Source of the DNA: Progne subis subis
Lineage: Eukaryota; Chordata; Aves; Passeriformes; Hirundinidae
Length of the DNA: 64,000 nt
Assembly (NCBI GenBank): GCA_022316685.1
Contig: JAKJHU010001587.1
Span: 1 to 64,000, forward strand
Direction: 5' to 3'
Made by a program: the position numbers and the translations under genes. Positions 21,255 to 30,978 of this stretch are shown piece after piece. The notes beneath the pieces are model-generated. The model was not told where the DNA came from. It did no database searches and saw nothing but the letters and a program-made list of their open reading frames with translations. Numbering within the stretch: the stretch's first letter is position 1; every line of letters begins with the position of its first letter.

Positions 21255-22690
21255 ATAAAGTGTCCTGCTCTGCCCTGTGTGTTCAAGATGTTTCCTCAGC
21301 CCTTCTCTGTCTCTGCAGGGGCAGTGCCTGTGAGCAGAGGTGGAGGGAAGAGACTCCCAGCACAGCAGCACAGCCAGGGACAATGGCCCTGGCTCTTCCC
21401 ACATCTGCTCTTCCCAGCTCCAGCCTCTCCTTCCCAGCCCTGCTGTGGCTGTCAGGCCCGAGTGCTCTGGCAGCTTGGTCACTGTGCTGCTGCGTGTCCG
21501 TGCTGTGCCCACAGGCAGGGACAGGCCATGGGCACTGCTGGGACACAGCTGGGCTCCAGCACAGCAGCTGCAGCAGCAAAGGGATCTCCTGAGGGCAGGG
21601 CAGGAAGGCTTTGCTCTCCCTGCAGAGTCCCTCTCAGGAACAGGCCCAAGGAACAGACTCTGAAGAGGCTCCTTGTGTTCCTTGTTCTCCCAGGGCTCAG
21701 TGGGATGAGATCAGGGTCCCAGTGTGGCCTTCAGGGCACTCAGGGCTGGCTCAGGTTCTGCTTGTTGGTGGCCAGGGCCCATCAGATGGGGAATGGTCTC
21801 TGCTGAACCTGGCTGGGGCTCTGCAGCTGGTGCCAGGGCTGATGGCAGGGGAAGCTTTGTCTGGAGGGCTTTGGGAGCTGCCAGGAGAACACAGGGCACC
21901 TGCAGGGACCGTGTGTGCCAGGGATCAGCAGGGAGTGGAGCTCCCTGGGCACAGGCCTGGCCAGGGTGGGCTCACCCCGAGATCAAGGACTGAATGTGTG
22001 CTGTGAGCCAGGAGAGCTCTGCAGCCCCAGGGGACACAGCAGGCACAGGGAAAGGAGTCTGGGCACGGACTGGTCTGACCCTCAGGGAACTTCCCCAGGA
22101 GGATGCAGGGCAGCCCCAAGGCCATGGGGCAGCTCTGGAACAAGGCAGGCACCTCTGAGCAGCCTCCATGGCCCCAGCAGAGCCTGTGTGCGAGGGGGTC
22201 AGTGCAGGGAGCAGCATCAGCTGCCTCTGTCTCCCAGCCTGAGCAGCAGAGCCCAGCAGAGGCAGCCCAGGGCCCCGGGCAGCACAGCCCCCGTGCTCTG
22301 CAGAGCAGCAGCCCCAGCTCGGGGCTGTGGGCAGCAGGGCAGGGGCTGCAGCAATGGCTGCTCAGGCCAGCACAGGACGTGTTCCCCTGGCAAAGGCTCT
22401 GTGGGCAGCTGGCATGTGCCAGGAGCAGAGCAGGAGCCCGTGGCTGTGCAGAGGAGCCTTGGCCAGAGGCTGCCCTGTCCCTGGGGCAGCAGGAGCTGCC
22501 TGAGGAGCCCCGGGGCCAACTCTGTGCTGCTGTGCTGGGCAGCGGGGCTGGCCCTGGGGCTGCACGAGCTGCCTGAGCTGAGCATGTCCTGAGCATTCCA
22601 GACACAGAGTGGCTGTTCCTGACCTCCGGTGCCTCCAGGTCCTGCTGCAGGGCCAGACAGGTCTGGGCTGCTCTGCAGGGCTGGGGCAGG
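21255..22690 (+). repeat. GC-rich OR-type flanking DNA
   Basis: Words such as AGGGACAGGCCATGGGCACT near 21,520 are shared with the OR 3' flank at 14,795 and 46,255 (reverse). Open frames of up to 226 codons exist on both strands (21,915-22,592 plus; 21,925-22,605 minus) and mirror each other, a sign of GC-rich noncoding DNA. The end, CCTCCAGGTCCTGCTGCAGG at about 22,634, recurs near 24,867 in front of another 37-bp array. Confidence 0.55.
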
Positions 22691-22699
22691 GAGAGGAAA

Positions 22700-22880
22700 A
22701 CAATGGACCCTTGATTATGAGAGTCCCTGCATTGTCAGAATGATCTCCTTGGTTCCATGAGTCTCCACAGCGTCACACTGGTCCCTTGGTTCCATTTGCC
22801 CCACAGTGTCACTATGGTCCCCTTGGTCACACCAGGCCCCGCAGTGTCACAAGACACCTTTGGTTCTCTGGGGCCTGCTG
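22700..22880 (+). repeat. 37-bp degenerate minisatellite, array 3
   Basis: About five units of the family described at 3,545, following GAGGAAAACAATGGACCC. The array plus both flanks is a diverged copy of 24,870-25,620. Confidence 0.8.
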
Positions 22881-23165
22881 TGTCCATTTTGCAGGTGAGC
22901 AGGGTCAGCACGCAAAACTGACACCAACCTAAGGAATAATGTAATTTACATAATGCAGAACTGCAAAGAATCACAAAAGGAGAAGCTCAGCAATTCACCC
23001 AAACATCACTATCAAAGATTGCCTGCAGTGATTAAGAAAGATCCATCACCAGTTACGATGTTGCCATCACCCACATTCATCCATCAGCAGTGGGAAGCTT
23101 TCATAGCCAGGGACTAAAGAGCCTCTCCCAACAACTGGGAATTCCTGCTGGTATGTCCAACTTTA
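22881..23165 (+). repeat. Duplicated flank of array 3
   Basis: Matches 25,285-25,620: GGTGAGCAGGGTC, then GAAGCTCAGCAAT, GATTGCCTGCAGTGATTAAG and CTGGGAATTCCTGC in the same order. The shared unit could be the remains of an LTR, but ends and signals are unclear. Confidence 0.65.
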
Positions 23166-23173
23166 CAGGCAAT

Positions 23174-23450
23174 GAGGTGGGTAAGAAAACTGCGGGAAAA
23201 CTAGGCAAGAAAACAGTAACCCATACTATAAGGCTTTTAGAGCAGGTATCTGTTTATTCGACATCAGGACTGAGGGGGATAGATCCACCACAAACTCATT
23301 TGTGTGTCCTTCACACAGTACTAGCTTTTATACTTTTTTTTTTTTTTTTTTTTTTAATGTTCTCATTATACTTTCCAAACCTTCATATTGTACCTATTTT
23401 CTAATCACATGATTATGTAAGCCCTTGTAGTATAAGCGTGGTCTGTGCAA
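23174..23450 (-). mobile_element. Possible LTR, minus strand
   Basis: Reading the minus strand there is a TATAAAAG box (about 23,325-23,332), then 70-80 bases on an AATAAA within GTCGAATAAACAGATACC (about 23,250), then a U5-like stretch. This order and spacing fit a retroviral promoter and polyadenylation region. A run of about 22 T (plus strand, 23,334-23,356) lies just before the TATA box. Outer ends were not fixed. Confidence 0.45.
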
Positions 23451-23597
23451 AGGGTGCTCGTCGACCTCCTGGTGGTTGTTTTGATGAAGGCTCAGAAAAC
23501 TTCCTGGGGCTTGAACTTATTACCCCTGCTTCCTGCAAATGCTCTCTAAGATTGCCTGCTCAAATAGCCAGGGGTCAGCTGTTTGCAGTTACCTTGT

Positions 23598-24602
23598 GTC
23601 ATGGTTGGACACTTGCCCACTGCCAGGCACCCACAAGAGTCCTTCACTCGTCCTCCCCTGACACAGCTGGGCAGAGAAGGAAAAAAATATTAACAAACAC
23701 TTCATGAGTGAGTTAAGGACAAGGAGAAATACTTCAAATGCAAAAAAGGCTAAAGTTGCAAAGTGAATTTTATTACCAACAGAATCAGAGGAGAATAATC
23801 AGAGGTAAAAGAAACCCTTAAAACACCTTTTTTCCACCCAGCTCCTCCCTCCTTCCCTTGGCAGCACAGAGAGACAGGGCATTGGAGTTTTTTCATTTCA
23901 TCAAGAGATTTTCTTCTGCTGCTCTGGGAGAGGAGCCCTTCTCCCATGTGGCCATGGAGTCCCTCCCACTGGATACAGTTCTCCATGAACTGCCCCAGCG
24001 TGGGTCCACTCTCACGAGCAGCAGCCCTACCGCACCTGCTGCAACGTGAGTCCCTGCCACGGGCACACAGTCCTCCCAAACTGCTGCAGCATGGGGCTCT
24101 CCTCCCACGGGGTGCAGTCCTCCAAGGACAGGCTGCTCCAGCCTGGAAGCAGGGCCCCCTCTCTCCACTGGGTCTCCCACTGGATCACAGCCTCATCCAG
24201 GCATCCACTCGCTCTGGGATGGGCACCTCCCCAGGGGCTGTGGGTGGATCTCTGCATCCCCATGGATCCCTGTGGGCTGAGAGTGGATCTCTGCATCCCC
24301 ATGGAACCCCTGGGACTGAGAGTGGATCTCTGCATCCCCATGGATCCCCATGGGCTGAGAGTGGATCTCTGCATCCCCATGGATCCCCATGGGCTGAGAG
24401 TGGATCTCTGCATCTCCCATGGATCCCCATGGGCTGAGAGTGGATCTCTGCATCTCCCATGGATACCCGTGGTGCCCCTGCCGCCAAAAACCAGACTGTG
24501 CAAAACCAATACAGCTTGTTCTGCTAAATTTGCTGATTTCTGAAAACAGCTTCATTCCCATTCCTTGTTACAAGGTAACTATTTCTTTCTGCACAGCTAC
24601 AG
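23598..24602 (-). mobile_element. Probable LTR with an expanded U3, minus strand
   Basis: On the minus strand it would start TGTAGCTGTGCAG and end CCAACCATGACA (TG...CA). An AATAAA at 23,768-23,773 lies 170 bases from the 3' end. The U3-like part carries repeated ~60-base motifs with GGAGAACTG and GGAGCAG words at 23,900-24,200, a style I associate with bird ERV LTRs, and the 39-bp minisatellite at 24,242-24,475. No target duplication or adjoining coding region was found. Frames in it are repeat translations. Confidence 0.45.
24242..24475 (+). repeat. 39-bp minisatellite, six units
   Basis: Units of GTGGATCTCTGCATCCCCAT then GGATCCCCATGGGCTGAGA start at 24,242, 24,281, 24,320, 24,359, 24,398 and 24,438. 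Units 3 and 4 are identical; the last two have an extra base. Because 39 is a multiple of three, all frames translate into 13-residue repeats, which explains the ORFs on both strands. Confidence 0.92.
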
Positions 24603-24961
24603 CTTTTTGCACAGTTCAAGCATTATCTTGTTGCCTCGGCATCAGGGCCCATCAGGCTGAGTCTGACCTGTCCTTTCTCCAAGCTGCAAACAGAATCTGC
24701 CCCCAGCCAGTGCCCTGCAAACAGGCAGGGTTCTGTAGGGCCAGGGAGAGTGCACAGAGATTTGGGGTCTGTGAGTGCTGGCAGGGAGAGACCAGGCACA
24801 GGGAAACACCTGCAGGGGGAAAATCTCCAGGAAGCAGAGAGAGTCCCTGTCCCTGAGCCCCATGTCCTCCAGTCCCTGCTGCAGGGCCAGACCTGACTCT
24901 GCTGCTCTCTGGGGCTGGGACAGGGGCAGGGAGAGTCTGGACTCTGCAGTGCCAGCCAGAG
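24603..24961. other. Unassigned DNA before array 4
   Basis: No supported gene. The end (24,865-24,961) is the duplicated lead-in also present at 22,630-22,697. Confidence 0.5.
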
Positions 24962-25284
24962 GAAAACAATGGACCTTTGGTTATACAGGTCCCTGCAGTG
25001 TCACAATGGTCTCCATGGTTCCATGAGGCCATGAAGAGTCAAAATGGCTGCTTGATTCCCTGGGGTCACACAATGTAACAATTTCATCCTGGTTCCATGA
25101 GACCACAAAGCGTCACTATGGTCCACTTGGTTTCATGAGGTCCTGCAGTGCCACAATGGGCCCTCGGTTCTAAGAGGTCCTGCAATGGCAGAGAGGTGTC
25201 CTTGGTGACAGAGTGACACAAGTGACCCTTGGTCACACCAGGCCCCGCAGTGTCACACGGCACCTTTGGTTCTGTGGGGCCGCA
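24962..25284 (+). repeat. 37-bp degenerate minisatellite, array 4
   Basis: About nine units of the family described at 3,545, from GAAAACAATGGACCTTTGG. Flanked by the same duplicated DNA as array 3. Confidence 0.85.
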
Positions 25285-25620
25285 GTGTCTGTTCTGCTGG
25301 TGAGCAGGGTCGGCACCAAAGACACAGACACAAAGTTCAGGAATTCTGTTATTTATTATAATGCAAAAGTGCAAAGACTCGCCAAAAAAGAAGCTCAGCA
25401 ATGCACCCAATCATCACTACCCAAGATTGCCTGCAGTGATTAAGAAAGAGACAGCACCAGGTCCCCTCAGACTTTCCCATCACCCACATCCACACATCAG
25501 CTGGGGGCAGCTGTCCCAGCCAAGGACTGCAGAGCCACTCCTGGACACTGGGAATTCCTGCAGGTGCCTCCAGCCCCAGGTGAGGCTCCAACCTGGCTGT
25601 GAGAGGGCCCAGCTCTGACA
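25285..25620 (+). repeat. Duplicated flank of array 4
   Basis: Partner of 22,881-23,165 in the same orientation. This copy is better preserved and includes TTATTTATTATAATGC near 25,350. Confidence 0.65.
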
Positions 25621-27310
25621 GTGCTGAATAAACAAACTGACAGCACTTCTAGTGCAGGAACATCTGCTTTCATTCTCCTCTTGGGTTTCACCCAAAGCCT
25701 GGCTGGGGCTCAAGGAGGAACCAAGGGAGTTGACTTTGATCCCAAACTCCCCGACAAGGCCAGATGTCAGATTTCATGGCCTTGTCCAGTTTCTAAACAC
25801 AGAAATGTCAATCCATGTTTTACTAATGAGTGGATACACCTATCACAGCTCTAATGACCATGCATATTTCGTTAATGAGCAGATACAAAGATAACCTTTG
25901 GTTGGAAGGTTCATCCAGAGGTCTCCTTTGGCTCAGGGCCTGTTGCTCAGGCCTCACTCAGGGCCTCTTGTCCAGGCCTTGGAACTTGAGGGACGTGGTT
26001 TAGTGCTGGTCTTGACACTGCTGGGTGAGCAGCTGGACTCCATGAGCTCAGAGGTCTTTCCCAACAGAAACGATTCCATAATTGCAGGATTCCATCTGCT
26101 GGATTCAGCCAGGTCCATGTTAGCAGCATTGCTTTGCTCAAAACATTTCATCTTGCTCAGCTCTTGAGGCCTAAGGCTTCAGCTCCTTCAGCTCCTGGTG
26201 CTGAGCCGCTCACACTGAACGAGACAACTCACAGAGAAGAATACAGTTCATGCAATTCCTTCTGGGACACTGAGAGGGGAGGCTGAGAAAACAGGAGCAT
26301 TGTTTGGTGTGGCCTCCTCTCTGCCCTTCACACCTTTCAGCACTTTGAAGCAGCCAAGAGCTTTCTCCAAGAGTGCAATGAAGCAGCTGTTCCTGCTCCC
26401 AGGTCTGGCTCTTCCCAGTCTCTGACCTTGCCTGCTTTTGTCCCTCTTGCTGTGCCCTCTGTGCCCCCTGTGCTCGGTGGCTGCTGCCCAGCACTGTGGA
26501 ACTGGCACAGATCCAGGGGTTGAGACCCTCCTTTCTCTGCCCTTGGAGCTGCCTGCTCACAGCAGCCTTTTCCATCTGGAAGCTGCACGTGGAGAGGGAG
26601 TCCCCACCTCTGTTCCTTGCACAACCTCCAGGAGCCCAGGGCTGCCATCTCAAGTCCCTGCTGGCCCTGAGGGCTCCCAGGTGCCTCAGGCTGCTGTGAC
26701 ACCAGTGCACACGGGAGGGAAGAGTGGCAGGGGCTGTGCTGAAAGTCAGCTCCATGTGCTGCTGCTGCTGCTGCTGTGGGGGTCATTTGTGCAGCTGTGC
26801 CCAAGAGTGAGGGATCAGATCCAGGCACTGCTGCTGCTCCCTGGGGATCAGCCACCATTTGGTTGTTGCTGTCAGGGCCAGCAGAAGCGGTGGCTGGAGC
26901 AGCGGGTGCTGACAGTGCCCCAAGCCCCGGGGCTGGAGGGGTCCCTGGGCTGGGGCTGGCAGGGAGCTGCCCCTTGTTCTCCCTCTGCCTCCCGCAGAGC
27001 TGGGCCGGGCACAAGCGGGGCAGCACAGCAAACAGGGAGCCTGCCAGTCTCTTCCAGCCCTGTCTGCTCACAGTTTGGGCCTTGGAGCTTCAGGTGGGCA
27101 AAGGCAGCTGCTTCTGCTCCCTCTGTGTGTCCCTGTGTTCAGCAGTGCTGCTCCATCAGTCTGTGCCCAGCAGTGGGGAAAAGCCTCAGCCCTGCAGGGC
27201 CAGGAGCTGCCGTGCTCTGCGTGAGCAGCTCAGTCAGCGGGATGGCAGCTCCTCTACACAGGAACCAGGAGCAGAGGACATGACTTTTTTAGGATGTGTT
27301 TTCTGTTTAT
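25621..27310. other. Unassigned DNA, GC-rich from 26,400
   Basis: Contains a CTG-type run (CTGCTGCTGCTGCTG at about 26,760) and long open frames on both strands at 26,337-27,312 that have no domain I recognise and overlap in opposite directions. No gene called. Confidence 0.45.
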
Positions 27311-27410
27311 AAAAACAAAACAAAACAAAACAAAACAAAACAGAACAGAACACAACAACAACAACAACAATCAAAAAAACAAACAAACAAACAAACAAAC
27401 AAAACCAGAA
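27311..27410 (+). repeat. Simple repeats (AAAAC)n, (AAC)n, (AAAC)n
   Basis: Successive short arrays: AAAAC about six times with variants, AAC about five times, then AAAC about five times. ORFs at 27,294-27,502 are translations of these. Confidence 0.95.
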
Positions 27411-28355
27411 AAAATGAAAGCAAAAAACTGCCAGAAAATGTGTTGTTTAAAGTTCTTCTGTCACTTTGGATTAAGAAAAAGGAAACTGATATTTTGAAAT
27501 GAGAACTCAGTTACTTACTTCGTAAATGCGCTGGTGACAAGGATCCATCATCTGCCTTCTTTTTGAGATTTTGGGGATTTTTTCCAATATTGAGTTATTT
27601 TAAATTGTGGTTGAAGCAGTAGGAAACTGAAATATGGATTGTGCATGACAGTGTCTTGACTGTAAAAATATTACAGTTTGAAACTTGGATGTAAAGTATT
27701 GCAAATGAAATTTCAAAATTCCAATGGATTGTGTGACAGCAGCTTTTCCTCGAGGATGTGCGGCAACACAGACTTCATCAGGGGGGTGGGGGGCTTGGGG
27801 CTTTGTCCTGTGCCCCTCTGAATGTCATGAAACAGGACTTAACCTGACACCAGCCCAGGACACCTTCTGCCACCTCAGCTCCTTGGACCTTGTGTCCCCC
27901 AGAGCAGACACAAAGTGTTTCTGCTGCACCCCCCATAGCATAAATCCACTGAGAGCTGGGATTTTCCCAAGGCTTGTCTCCATTGTGCCATATTCCTAAA
28001 GAACGAGCAGCTCATCCTGATGAATATGGCGAGTTACCATGGATGGTTGTCAGCTCCATTTCCTGCCTAGAAATCCTGAAACTGCTTCTGAATGCTGCTC
28101 CCTTCAGCTCTTGGACACCTATTCACACCGAGCTGGGGAAAAAAATCCCCTGGCCACCAGCTTACAAGTGAGTTATGCCAAAGTTAGAGCTCTGTGGGAA
28201 ATCTCTATCTATTCTTAATATTTTAATATATCTATAGGAGGGGGTGTGCACTGATGTGTCTTGTATAGAAAGGAAGGAGTGTGCAAGCAACGTGACTGAC
28301 ACTTTCACTCTCAGTGTTCATTCCATATCCATGAGGACAAGGACACTGTGGAAAA
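27411..28355. other. Unassigned DNA
   Basis: A+T-rich to 27,725, then mixed composition. No frame or motif that I can support. Confidence 0.4.
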
Positions 28356-28359
28356 CCTT

Positions 28360-28585
28360 ACACAGACAAACCCTTCTGTCCATGGATACAGAGACATCCA
28401 AGAGCCACTGGCACACACACAGACCCTTCTATCCATGGATACAGAGACATGCAAGAGCCCCTGGCACACACAGACCCTTCTATCCATGGATACAGAGACA
28501 TGCAAGAGCCCCTGGCACACACAGACCCTTCTATCCATGGATAGAGAGACATGCAAGAGCCCCTGGCACACACAGACCCTTTCCC
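28360..28585 (+). repeat. 51-bp minisatellite, about four units
   Basis: Units contain ACACACAGACCCTTCTATCC, ATGGATACAGAGACATGC and AAGAGCCCCTGGC, with starts near 28,366, 28,421, 28,472 and 28,523. The later copies are nearly identical. 51 is a multiple of three, so both strands stay open with a 17-residue period; I do not treat these frames as genes. Confidence 0.9.
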
Positions 28586-29854
28586 CACAAGCTGCAGGAC
28601 ATGAGAACACAACCCTTGCCAACACTGACTGCAAGCCACAGCTCTGGGTGCTCCCCATGAAGCTCAGCTCTGGCACCACTGTCTGCCCCAGGCTCCAGGG
28701 GATGCAGTGGGAGCCCGGCTGGGCTCTGCCCTGGGGCCATCCTGCAGGCAGAGCTGGAAAACAGGGAGCATTTAGGTGCCACAAACAGCCAAGCCAGGGG
28801 CACAGGGCAGCTGCTCCAGCCCGGACTGCACTGCTGTGTGCTGTGCTCTGGGGCTGGGCTCTGCGCAGAGGGGACTGCACTGGTGTGTGCCAGAGGAGAC
28901 AAAGAAGCTTCAGCTTTAGTCTAACTGAGCTGGGTGAGTGAGCTGGGAAGAGTGGGGAGGCTCAGGGGGATTCACAGAGCTCATCCTGCTGGAAGGATGA
29001 GGAAAAGGGAGAGGGAAGTCAGCAGTGAGGAGAGCTGAGGGCTGGAGAGCAGCTCTGAATGACACTAAAATGCCACTGTACCTCTGAGACATTGCTGTTC
29101 TTCAGCCAGGGACAGGATGAGTCCCTAAGCCTGGGACTCGGTCTCCCTTATGGTGAGGGGCATCAAGGAAGGCAACAGTGGGATGGAGACTGCAATGGGC
29201 TGGGAACTCTCTGGGGGAAAGGAGGGAGCAGTTGTGAAGTAAAAGGCAGCTGGGGAGAGAACTGTTCAGTGAAGGGCTGAGCTACAGCTTGAGCATGCTG
29301 AAAAATGTCATTTAGGGTCACCCTAGATTGATTTCGTTTCACAAGGTATTGAAAAGGTTTAATTTTTTGGGCGGGTTGTCATGTTTTCCCTAGGAGATGT
29401 ACAATCTCAAAGCTTGAGCTCCATTGCCAAAACACTCAAGCAAGTCTCTGCTGCAGGTCACACCGTTTCTTCTTTGGCTGATTCCGGCCCCGTGCTGAGC
29501 TCCAGCAGAGCCCTGGCAGAGCCCAGAGCAGCCTCAGCATCCGCAGAGCCCGGCTGCAAGGAGAGAAAGCAGAAACCGCCTGTCAGCTGAAGGCTCCTGT
29601 GCCCTTGTCCCAGCCGCCTGCGGTGCCCAGGCCATGCTGGCCGTGCTCAGAGCGGTGCCCAAAGCTGCCCATCATTGCTGCCTTTGGCAGCAGAGCAGGA
29701 GGGCAGGACATGTGCCCAGCCTGCAGCCAGCCACGGCACACCACCTCCTCAGCAGCTGCCCAGAGCAGGATGCTCCTGTGCTCGCTGCCATCTCCCAAAA
29801 GCTCTTATCCCACCCATGCCAAGAAGATGGGGACCCACCTCACGCCATCCACCC
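28586..29854. other. DNA downstream of the PIM-like copies
   Basis: No supported gene to about 29,580. Bases 29,590-29,850 resemble 31,110-31,340, the last intron of the PIM-like gene (GCCCAGGCCATGCTGG, AGAGCAGGAGGGCAGGACATG, CCACCTCCTCAGCAGCTGCC), so the second PIM copy's intron reaches here. A final exon for that copy was not recognised. Confidence 0.5.
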
Positions 29855-30705
29855 CTGGAAGAAAAGCTGCTCCCAAAGGATGTCCTCAGCCTTCTCCAAG
29901 GGCACAGCCCATCCACGCCACAGCTGGTCCCAAGCACTTCCCCATCCACTCTGGACACTGCCTGGAAGGCTTCCTTTAGAAAAACAAACAACAAATTAAG
30001 GAAAATAGATTACAGACAAAAAGGGGAAACAAGGGAAAAGATAAAAGATTTATCACTGTCAGAGACTGAGGAAGGCCCAACCCCTGTATGCTAGGGAAAA
30101 ACCCACCCACGGGTGAGGGAAGCCCATGCTTTCTCCCTTCCCCCCTGCACTGCCCCCCAAAAGTGATGGTGATCCCAAAGCAAACAAGGGGAGTGGAGCA
30201 GCCCAAGCCCTTCCTTGCCTGCAAAGCAAAGCAGCCGTGCACAGGTGCTGGAGTCCCACCTCTGCTCCTGCCATGGGGGTTTGTTTGTGTCGGGCTGGCT
30301 TCCCCAGCCCCAGCCCAGGGCACGGTGGGTGGTGGGGGCTGTTGGCAGGGCCAGGAGCCAACTCCCATTTCGTAACCACCCCAGCCCATGGCCCCAGCCC
30401 TGACACAAAACAGCTTGGCAGCCCACTGGAGAATCAGTTGTATCAGCCCCAGCAAAAGGGGAACCTTTGGTTCCTGGCCAGGCTGTGCAATGCCCAAATC
30501 TGGGAGCATCCCCCTGTGTGTGGACTCATCTGTAAATTCACTGTAGAGCCTGGCTTTGAAGAAGGTTCCAGAATCAGAGTCCCTCATCTCCAGCTTTGTG
30601 CTGGCCAGGTCGAGGAAGAGGTTGTCATCCTTGATGTCATCCTCGCTGTCTCCAGCAGCAGCAGCCCCACCTGGTACAGCTCCTCCAGGGGCTCCTTCTC
30701 CTTCC
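29855..30705 (-). pseudogene. Decayed PIM-like kinase copy behind the intact-looking one
   Basis: Reading the minus strand, an acceptor (CACCCCCAG) at 30,706 leads into GKEKEPLEELYQVG, the lead-in to a PIM-type glycine loop. The loop itself, the catalytic lysine exon and the alpha-C region are missing: within about 15 codons and one frame change the sequence has DDIKDDNLFLDLASTK, the catalytic-loop region. The His-Arg of HRD and the Phe-Gly of DFG are lost (DSD instead). It ends with LYSEFTDESTH at about 30,519. An intron similar to that at 31,600-32,190 follows. At 29,976-29,855 a second exon remnant has CPEWMG and, one frame on, EKAEDILWEQLFFQ, with the central WSLG part deleted. It cannot make an active kinase. 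Confidence 0.75.
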
Positions 30706-30978
30706 CTGGGGGTGAGACCAGGCTCTCAGTGCTCTGCCCAAGGCCCCAGCTGTCAGTGAACCAGGACAAGCCAAACCAGCTGGGATGGCAGCCACCAGTG
30801 CTGGGCAGACACGCTCAGCTCCAGCACAAGGGCTGCGTGCTCCCATCTGAGGGCCCCTGTGCAGTGACACAGGCAGCAGAAAAAAGTCCGGGTTTCTTTG
30901 CTTCTAATTGCCAAGGCATGTGTGCAGCTGTTACTTACCAGGGCCCTGCAACAAAGGGCGCCTGTGGCTCTCTCCAGT

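Noticed and set aside
21915..22605. Mirror ORFs of 225 and 226 codons
   Set aside because: Near-identical extents on both strands indicate lack of stop codons from base composition, not coding.
24185..24561. Repeated-peptide genes in the 39-bp array
   Set aside because: A unit divisible by three keeps every frame open on both strands.
28311..28941. ORFs of 138-197 codons on both strands over the 51-bp repeat
   Set aside because: Same reason: the unit is a multiple of three, and the flanks have no recognisable coding sequence.
29360..29600. Last exon of the second PIM-like copy
   Set aside because: An acceptor-like CTCTCCTTGCAG is present on the minus strand, but the following frame does not resemble the ECQDLI...DPWMQ exon.
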